From contig CM049309.1 in NCBI GenBank assembly GCA_026874595.1, positions 14,558,576 to 14,622,575 on the forward strand: a stretch of DNA of 64,000 nucleotides, in the 5' to 3' direction. The first letter of the stretch is position 1, and every line of letters begins with the position of its first letter. Shown piece by piece: positions 59,001-64,000 of this stretch. The position numbers and the translations under genes were made by a program. The notes beneath the pieces are model-generated. The model was given only the letters and a program-made list of their open reading frames with translations. It was not told where the DNA came from and searched no databases. This DNA is from Sipunculus nudus (taxonomy: Eukaryota > Annelida > Sipuncula > Golfingiida > Sipunculidae).

Positions 59001-59476
59001 ACCATGCCCACATTGGTGAATCATAGCAGGATGCTTGGGTATTTTATCATACTGCAGGAATATACAACTTTATATATCAGTTTACCAGAGTACCAGTGTA
59101 TTGTTTCAGGTCTTCTACATATAGTACCACTACTAGATTAGATCATTGACTATGAAAGTTACATATCTCTGCTTTGACCATTTCTTCAGTCCTTATGTCA
59201 TATCCTGAGCTGATGATGGCATTTTAACCATGGAAATTAGATTTGATTAATTATTCAATTAAGCTGATAACTTTCAGGTATGGCAGCTTGACACCAGAGA
59301 GAAGAGAATATCTGGGGAACCTGTGCAAGCTGCTGATAGACTTTGGAAGAACTAAATACTTGGAACAACATGGATTTGATACTTCCCTTACCTCTTATTG
59401 TGACAAAACTATCTCATTAGAAAATGTTGCTTTAATCTCAACAAGAAAAGAGTGTATAAAGCAGTGTAATGTCTAG
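43953..59476 (+). CDS. TRMT13: TRMT13 tRNA 2'-O-methyltransferase, complete, thirteen exons
   Basis: Exons: 43953-44031, 45335-45564, 46139-46185, 48580-48646, 49520-49585, 50715-50784, 51386-51519, 54098-54176, 54614-54702, 56336-56489, 57813-57876, 58182-58490, 59278-59476. They join in one frame to 528 residues. Trm13 uses S-adenosylmethionine to 2'-O-methylate residue 4 in the acceptor stem of some tRNAs (Gly, Pro, His). Domains in order: a basic/Lys-rich N-terminus with PPPPP; a CCCH finger at about 73-98 (Cys73, Cys84, Cys95, His98); a CHHC finger, PCPINPKHTCFEENLEKH then LKKC, with spacing C-x5-H-x9-H-x3-C; the SAM loop VEFGAGKG at about 251-258; IGKHLCGGATDLALRC at about 330-345; ALCCHHRCEW at about 368-377; and the C-terminal LGNLCKLLIDFGRTKYL block. 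Human TRMT13 is 481 residues; this one is longer because of the N-terminus and a repetitive insert after SWATC. The ATG follows directly on a tag that could be a 5'-UTR acceptor. Confidence 0.96.
44870..45285. repeat. dispersed repeat, copy 1 (TRMT13 intron 1)
   Basis: Shares, with gaps, a long block with 55780-56260: gcaaatggcattttgcaac, agtgacctttctac, accttaggttacatg and attgctgtgtttac. The left edge is ttaaagggacctta-like. Non-coding, family unknown. Confidence 0.6.
45335..45564 (+). CDS. TRMT13: TRMT13 exon 2 (CCCH finger)
   Basis: The acceptor is tttgacag and the donor gtatgt. It encodes a Lys-rich run, five prolines, and GLCAYFLLKKNRYCRF then NKDKKYCVEHLYELG, the Trm13-type CCCH zinc finger. 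Confidence 0.95.
46139..46185 (+). CDS. TRMT13: TRMT13 exon 3
   Basis: The acceptor is ttttgcag and the donor gtaagt. It encodes ETDGRRRVPCPINPK plus a split His codon: the first half of the CHHC finger. Confidence 0.93.
46810..47078 (-). mobile_element. tRNA-derived SINE, copy 1
   Basis: On the minus strand: tggtcttggggtagaac (A-box-like), then gagtttgaatctc (B-box-like), then a body with ccccctctcagagtgagag, ctgtgccccacagtcttg and tccttggtgttatgatc. The same body occurs at 51001, 49925 and 56560. Confidence 0.75.
47646..48495. repeat. 49-bp minisatellite, about 17 copies
   Basis: The unit ttgatatgacagactcatta, acagcttgtgtgtcttaaat, attgttata repeats every 49 bp from 47671. Copies differ mainly at gata/gaca. 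It fills a third of TRMT13 intron 3, between the two halves of the CHHC finger. Confidence 0.97.
48580..48646 (+). CDS. TRMT13: TRMT13 exon 4 (CHHC finger)
   Basis: The acceptor is tctttcag and the donor gtaaga. It encodes TCFEENLEKHLKKCNSRED then NLP, completing the CHHC finger. The long intron before it holds the 49-bp minisatellite. Confidence 0.94.
49520..49585 (+). CDS. TRMT13: TRMT13 exon 5
   Basis: The acceptor is ctccacag and the donor gtaagt, 22 codons. It encodes MYHVKNINAGIGEDDEMKPE then DK, matching the Y...dINAG segment of the family. Confidence 0.92.
49925..50285 (+). mobile_element. tRNA-derived SINE, copy 2 (decayed head)
   Basis: A weak tRNA-like head (cccttagaccataggactga), then the shared body gtgccccacaaccttgtatt, caagtgcacctttggaggat and ccttggtgttatgac. 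The tail is catggaagtagttaccacca and a poly(A)-rich end. Confidence 0.65.
50715..50784 (+). CDS. TRMT13: TRMT13 exon 6
   Basis: The acceptor is acattag and the donor gtattt (phase 1). It encodes VSCVKVPLEEVMNMVTKLEA then IIT, the helical linker before the methyltransferase fold. Confidence 0.85.
51001..51285 (+). mobile_element. tRNA-derived SINE, copy 3 (best preserved)
   Basis: A-box-like tggtcagggggtagacta, B-box-like gagttcaggtccc, the body cgccccctctcaagatgagc, ctgtgccccaaagccatgta and tttagggggtccatag, and a tail aatggaagtagtcacaacca then A-rich. It lies between TRMT13 exons 6 and 7. Confidence 0.78.
51386..51519 (+). CDS. TRMT13: TRMT13 exon 7
   Basis: The acceptor is cttgatag and the donor gtgagt. 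It encodes VECLLSSTEYNIKAPEEIL, then REEVEKETNGAAACKHLLQQ. The final KHL.QQ is shared with the family. Confidence 0.9.
53212..53904. repeat. perfect 74-bp inverted repeat with 545-bp spacer
   Basis: The left arm 53212-53285 (ccaatttgtgtcaccaggtg ... tcattacatgaaaa) is the exact complement of the right arm 53831-53904. The spacer is non-coding. In TRMT13 intron 7. Confidence 0.93.
54098..54176 (+). CDS. TRMT13: TRMT13 exon 8 (SAM loop)
   Basis: The acceptor is ttatcag and the donor gtaaga. It encodes ASLIGHMEKAGLLHDDAVY then VEFGAGK. The next exon supplies the last Gly of VEFGAGKG, the SAM-binding motif I. Confidence 0.96.
54614..54702 (+). CDS. TRMT13: TRMT13 exon 9
   Basis: The acceptor is atattcag and the donor gtaagc. 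It encodes GALSHWVQLALRDCKNTQF then LPVEKASVRYK, with LSHWV and VEK..R.K as family landmarks. Confidence 0.94.
55780..56260. repeat. dispersed repeat, copy 2 (TRMT13 intron 9)
   Basis: Matches the copy at 44870 in several blocks (gcgaatggcatttttgcaac, accttaggttacatg, attgttgtgtttac). The left edge is ttaaaggggactattcaa and the right edge ggtgaatagctggctttaag, whose complement also occurs at about 48750. Confidence 0.6.
56336..56489 (+). CDS. TRMT13: TRMT13 exon 10
   Basis: The acceptor is tttgaag and the donor gtagga. It encodes KDNYHKGEDQGPSFERLRMD, then IEHLCLCKVPLI and PVIGIGKHLCGGAT. FERL..DI.HL and IGKHLCG are strongly conserved in Trm13. Confidence 0.96.
56560..56838 (-). mobile_element. 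tRNA-derived SINE, copy 4
   Basis: On the minus strand: tggtctaggggttgagcat (A-box-like), gagttcgaattttggtg, then gttcgaatctcagcc (B-box-like), and the shared body. It starts about 70 bp after TRMT13 exon 10. Confidence 0.75.
57813..57876 (+). CDS. TRMT13: TRMT13 exon 11
   Basis: The acceptor is tatttgcag and the donor gtttgt. It encodes DLALRCMVIAEEETNQTKDG then a split Ser. DLALRC continues the preceding motif. Confidence 0.92.
58182..58490 (+). CDS. TRMT13: TRMT13 exon 12 (CCHHRC motif and repeat insert)
   Basis: The acceptor is tttttcag and the donor gtatgt. It encodes GITLALCCHHRCEWPSYVGK, then FFKQCGLGPREFYLLRSMTS and WATC, followed by an acidic/Lys/Pro insert with three copies of a GDKPxQD unit. 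Confidence 0.95.
58537..58725 (+). mobile_element. tRNA-derived SINE of a second family
   Basis: A-box-like cgtgtggtagaacgcactc and a B-box ggttcaatccc 30 bp on, then a body (gtggctcatccaaggtcggt, tctcttggttcccttg) not shared with the other SINEs. Directly after TRMT13 exon 12. Confidence 0.65.
59278..59476 (+). CDS. TRMT13: TRMT13 exon 13 and stop
   Basis: The acceptor is aactttcag. It encodes YGSLTPERREYLGNLCKLLI, then DFGRTKYLEQHGFDTSL and SLENVALISTRKE, ending CNV and TAG. L..LCKLLID.GR..YL is the family's C-terminal signature. Confidence 0.96.
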
Positions 59477-60134
59477 CCTTTACCATTCTTTAGCCAATTT
59501 TCATTTTACCTACTGTTTAGTAAATATGAAACCTATCATACAACCTTGAGTCCATTATGGCTCTTGTGTTAAAATCTTTAGTTCCTGCAAAAATTAGATA
59601 AAGCATTACCAAGTGTACATACTTGTGACACACTTGGTGAGTATTAGAGATTCCTCTCAGTTCCTCCTTCTTTTGTTATTTCAATCAGATATACTGCATT
59701 GAATAATGCACGCAACTTGCGGAAGGTGTCTTTATTGTATGAACTGTCCATATGAAACAGAATCTTTGAAGTTTCCTCCCAGTAGCCCTTTCAGGTGTCT
59801 ATAAGGCCATAGGCGCTGATCTCACTTTCATCATTCACTCATAATTTTATCCCTCTTGTGTCCTGGACGAGCCCCCAAACATAACCTGGCAACAGATGCA
59901 AGGGCCTTTTTGTATTGTAATTTCTGTTCGTGGTTGATGAATTTCAAGGTAATTCTTTTTAGCTCATAGACACTTTTCTTTTTCATAAAATTAAAACTCA
60001 AGGATGTGTGGATGAGGTGTTATATCATTTCTTACATAATGTATAAGATTGTAATTTTACTAAATTTATTAATCATGTATAGCATGCCTGTTCTTATCCA
60101 GTCAAATCACATGCAGCAGTTTTTTTTTTATAAA

Positions 60135-60140
60135 AATAAA
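60135..60140 (+). terminator. putative TRMT13 polyadenylation signal
   Basis: AATAAA about 660 bases after the stop codon, the first canonical hexamer on this strand. Position-based call only. Confidence 0.4.
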
Positions 60141-60329
60141 ATATGTTGAACAAAACATCTTGTTGTTTTCTTTTAACCATGGCTGTTTGTTATTTCATAT
60201 ATAACATTCATATATAACTGATTTAAGATGAATGGGGAGGGGGCTGGGAGGAACAGAATTATTTCAGTACTCCCTCCTCTCATGGCAGGAGACCAGTTTC
60301 ATCACATGACTGATTTGTGATTATATCCT

Positions 60330-61440
60330 GCAGGTAGCGTCATATCGACCCTCTGGCATTACGGCCAGATTACTGGCGCCAGAGTGTCTTGACATCTTCC
60401 AACATGACATTCAAGGAGGTCCCGAGTAAATATCCGTGGAAACCTAAAACTAGGTCATGGTGACCTATATTCTGCGAACTACGGGCCAAAATGTTGATAT
60501 TTAGCACCCAGACTGTCAGACAGGGCACATAACTTAACTGTTGGCATTAGAATCTTCTAACTTGACATCTAGGGAGGTCCTTGAAACGTCTCCCTGGACA
60601 CCTGAATTTTGGTCACTGGTATTGGGCCTGTTATTGAACCCCAGAATATTCAACCATATGATAGAAAAGCCCCAGTATCTAAATAAGTAATGCATTGATT
60701 CTTTCTAACCATGGAGTGTTTCATCAATTCCTGAAGACTTGTGGCGCCACCTTTATTCTGTCTAATTTTACGTATTTTTCTATATATTGAGACCTTCAAA
60801 TGATGCAGTACAGTCGTTAACGGGGCACAAACGGTAAACGTTGGACCTAGACCCATGTAATATGACATCCAGGGATGTCTTGGCAAGCCTCCTTTGATTC
60901 CTGAAATTTATAAACTGATATAGTCAGAAGAGTACAAATCAATACGGTTGTACATAGAACCTTCTAACTTATAATTCAAAGAGGCCTTAATCTCCTTCAA
61001 CCCCTGAGATTAGGTCTCGATGATCCATATTCTGTGAACTTCAGGCGGGAATCCTGATTCTGAGCAACGAGAAAGTCTGGCAGGGCAAAATTTGTAACTG
61101 TTGGATCTGGAAATGTCTTTATTAATGTTGAGGGAGGTCTTTAAAAAATCTCCTTAGACATCTGAGGTAAGGTCACTCTGACGCATATTCTGCAAGAGAT
61201 GAAAAAAAGAACATGAACACCCTATAAGACAAATTTGCATGATTGGTTATACAGTTGGACCTAGAAATTTATAATTTGATTGAGATCCAGGGCAGTTCCT
61301 GTAAAAACTCTTTGGAAACATGAAATACTGTCACATTGACGTATGTTCTGTGAGCTATGTGGAAGAACATGATTTCAGCACCCTATTAGTCTGAAAGGCT
61401 ATGGGCAGAAAGCATGATTTTGAGCACTCTGGAAGTCTTT
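60330..61440 (+). mobile_element. degenerate copy of the bivalve repeat family, no clear ends
   Basis: Units of about 150-170 bp with acctagaa..cttctaactt, ggtcatggtgacctatattc and gagcaccctg resemble the inside of the copy at 14361. One half-unit carries tgtggcgccacc (60740). A perfect AGGTCA-TGG-TGACCT lies at 60452-60466. Neither hairpin end is visible. Confidence 0.6.
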
Positions 61441-61461
61441 TTACCATTGGCGTTCCTGGTT

Positions 61462-61690
61462 ACGGGGGGGGGGGGGGGGCGCCCCAATCGGCACATTTTT
61501 AGGGGCGGCATTTCGGTGATTTAGTATAATGAAGAGGCATGAGGATTTCCTCAAAACGTACAAATTTATATGTACAAATCTGACCCTTTTTTTAAAGATT
61601 GGTTGGGAAAACGTAATTTTTTTTTTTTTTTTTTTTTTGGGGGGGGGGGGGTTCTTTTCTGTGGTTGCCCCCATTTTATTTTTTTTCAGG
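61462..61690. repeat. homopolymer patches (G and T runs)
   Basis: Runs of G at about 61465 and T/G at about 61617-61651 in otherwise plain sequence. The adjoining short ORFs reflect the homopolymers and are not genes. Confidence 0.8.
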
Positions 61691-61759
61691 AATTATAAAC
61701 TGGGCAATGGAACCAATCAAATGATTCACGAACGGTTTCTATGGGCAAGCTAAGCAAAA

Positions 61760-62370
61760 AGAAATACAGATCTGTTGTTATTCTTTATTAGATCAGCGGA
61801 CTGGCAATGCCACAAAGCCATCGACAATTTGAAAAGTCATGCAAAGGCATGCGTTTCATGTCGTCTACGTTTACAGAAATTCTTAGGGCGCATTAACCAT
61901 GTATCTCTCTTATAACATATATATTGTGTAGAAAATGTTATGACGAAATCTGTTGATCTTTGTTTGGATTGTGTAAAGAATTTCCACTCTTGAATTCACC
62001 AAAATACCATGATATTGAAAAAGGCTTAAACAATCTAAAATGCTCTTTTCTACGATTCCTCTTATTGTTACAACAGTCTCATTTAAATACAAACGTGACA
62101 CTATCCTGAAAAACTTAAGTATTATCTAAATTTTTGTTTTGTCTCTTGATTTCCCACTGATTATAAAATTTGATGTTAATCTTTCCTGGTCTTTTATGTA
62201 ACGTGAATAATAACAATCTATCACCAAGACCTATGTAGGAGTTATTTTTATTTTGTTAAGTAAACAGATGTAATTGCATTTTAAATATTAATCTATTATA
62301 AATGTCCGGGGGATGTATCCCCCTGGCAGCTATATGCCACACGTTCGATTTATGTATCAAGTATCAGTGT
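61760..62370. other. intergenic, no feature seen
   Basis: AT-rich sequence without a recognisable exon, RNA gene or repeat on either strand. Confidence 0.5.
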
Positions 62371-62372
62371 TA

Positions 62373-62705
62373 AGCTGCGTGTCCACTTATGCGGTACGGA
62401 TACGGATGCGGATGCAGACGCGTTTTAAACGCGCATATGGAATAAAGAAGGAGTGTATCCACTGATGCGGTTCGGAGTGCGTGCGGAAACGGATACGTTT
62501 TTTTTTTTAAAACCGGACCATGTAGCCGCGGGTACGGAAACGCATGCGGAAACGCATGCGGAAAGTGCCATTTTGTAGAGGTGAAAGAGAGTGATAGACC
62601 TAAAAACGCACTGAAAAACGTATCTAATGGACACACACGCACAAAATATTCGCATACGTATCCGCACCGCACACGCACCGCATCCGTCAAAGTGGACACG
62701 CGGCT
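62373..62705. mobile_element. PIF/Harbinger-like MITE, 333 bp, CpG-rich
   Basis: Inverted termini AGCTGCGTGTCCACT and AGTGGACACGCGGCT, with TTA on both sides (62370-62372 and 62706-62708). A 3-bp TTA/TAA duplication is the PIF/Harbinger signature. The inside is a run of degenerate gcggatacggatgcgg and complement. The ORFs across it are by-products. Confidence 0.85.
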
Positions 62706-62709
62706 TTAC

Positions 62710-63890
62710 TGTTTATACTTCAAAACTGAAAGAAAGATATATTTGCTTGCACTCTTATTAACCGTTTAACTGTATGATCTACTACCAACAGTCAATCATT
62801 GTAAGTTGTTCTTAATCATTTCAAATAAATTACTCAATATATAACTCACTAATTCTTAAATGAAATTGATGTAGCCTTGAATGAAAGCATGGGTTTTACT
62901 TTGAAAAATTGTAACTAAACAAAAACATGACAGTTTATCGGAACAATCTATTTATTATCTGAAAACAATAAACATTCCCTGAACACATCGCCTCTTGAAA
63001 TAAATTCCCCGCTTTTCAAAAAGAGGAAATCTTGGACGACTGCATTGAATAACCGCTGCATGAGGAATGCATCGGACCAGTGGTTTTCTGAGCCTCACTG
63101 AGATTTATGTTCTGTTCTCTGCTGATGCAAGTGCGACACTGCAACCTGATTTAATTCATGTCGGATGTCACAGCTATACCAACATGAGAGCCACCTGTGA
63201 CAGCTGTAATGGTATTATCAGTTTCATAAATGTGTTCCTTTATTAACCACAAACACGCAATATTGCACATGCACATTAGCAGAACATTTGATCTCTTGTT
63301 TAGATTCGAACAGATTATATCTCCATTAGCTCCTAATTAAAAACAGTTTGTGGGTTTAATAAAAAGTTGTTTAGTAATTAAAAGTTTAATTATAGGTTCC
63401 TCATTTTTATCACGTATATAAATACAAGTGCCATGTACAAACTGCTCGGATACTAGCTTTTAGGTCTCGATTTATAGATTTAAGATAAAGGTGAGGCAAA
63501 AAAATACCAGAAGATCATGATAAATGTTTGAGCAAGGCCTAAAAACATTAAAGGTATGGTTCTCAGGCACCGCCTGCTTCAATTTTTATCCCCCGCATCA
63601 AAATTTTTTATTGATTTTTATTAGAAACTTACCTATTTCGTGCTCTAGCCGCTCGGACATTTCCTTCAAGAATATAAATTATACAAATTTTGATACAATT
63701 TCCTTTGTTTTAAAATTTACTTGTTTTACCTGAAAACGTTTGTAGATGGAGAAACTAGTCTTGAATACGAGATGGAGGTATCTAAGATCTATGATCATGC
63801 CCAATTTTCAGCCCAATACATTTAACCACTCCTGAGATTAGGGATATATTTTCTGTAAAAAGGACTCACAGATGGACACTTTACAAAAAA
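62710..63890. other. intergenic, no feature seen
   Basis: AT-rich; no exon or repeat family recognised. Confidence 0.5.
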
Positions 63891-63894
63891 GGAA

Positions 63895-64000
63895 TGTCGG
63901 TGGCGCCACCAAACCTTGTTAGGCACCAGTTCACCTGTGACCCGATACTTATGCCGGGCTTCAAAAAGATCAGTCCAGGGGTCTCAGAAGAGTTCTTCTG
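63895..64000. mobile_element. edge of another GGTGGCGCCACC-bearing repeat
   Basis: A perfect GGTGGCGCCACC at 63899-63910, with flanks (ccaaaccttgttaggcacca) unlike the array at 23-29 kb. The rest lies outside the window. Confidence 0.4.

Noticed and set aside
62370-62699. 109-codon and 80-codon ORFs on the minus strand
   Set aside because: They span the CpG-rich MITE from end to end and mirror its internal repeats.

Overview
The window looks like nuclear DNA from a marine invertebrate, most likely a bivalve mollusc. It has AT-rich introns with GT..AG borders, no bacterial-style gene packing, three animal genes, and many copies of repeats whose ends (GCTCAGCTGAC..., and CAGCTGAGCG...CCCATGGGTC...TTG) I know from bivalve genomes. 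The bivalve call is an inference from these repeats. The gene identities come from spliced reading frames that stay open and in phase across every junction.

Layout. (1) 2066-17714, plus strand: the last ten visible exons of a mucolipin (TRPML) lysosomal cation channel. They run from the luminal domain through TM2-TM6 and the pore to a tail with a cysteine cluster and an acidic dileucine signal. The N-terminal exons lie left of the window. (2) 17715-30954: intergenic, dominated by a 6-kb array of tandem repeats (23088-29150). (3) 30955-39988, minus strand: a complete mitochondrial ClpP in six exons, with an intact Ser-His-Asp triad and a transit peptide split by a 5-kb first intron. (4) 39989-43952: divergent spacer between clpP and the next gene. 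It holds a fold-back element and a repeat copy that ends about 80 bp before the next start codon. (5) 43953-59476, plus strand: a complete TRMT13 (tRNA 2'-O-methyltransferase, position 4) in thirteen exons, 528 residues. (6) 59477-64000: intergenic, with degenerate repeats and a CpG-rich MITE. Mucolipin and clpP converge; clpP and TRMT13 diverge. The three genes do not form a pathway: one is lysosomal Ca2+/cation release, one mitochondrial proteolysis, one tRNA modification.

Most of the rest is mobile-element debris, and it holds the most unusual signals. I could type several non-autonomous DNA elements from their ends and target-site duplications: a hAT-like element with an 8-bp duplication, a piggyBac-like MITE with TTAA, a PIF/Harbinger-like MITE with TTA, and three copies of a TA-flanked MITE at different stages of CpG decay. 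There are also five tRNA-derived SINE copies, a 49-bp minisatellite, and a perfect 74-bp inverted repeat. The larger repeat families carry perfect palindromic AGGTCA-N3-TGACCT sites (the nuclear-receptor/estrogen-response-element consensus) and a recurring 12-bp palindrome, GGTGGCGCCACC. I found no CRISPR, no rRNA, no convincing intact tRNA gene and no intact autonomous transposase or reverse transcriptase.
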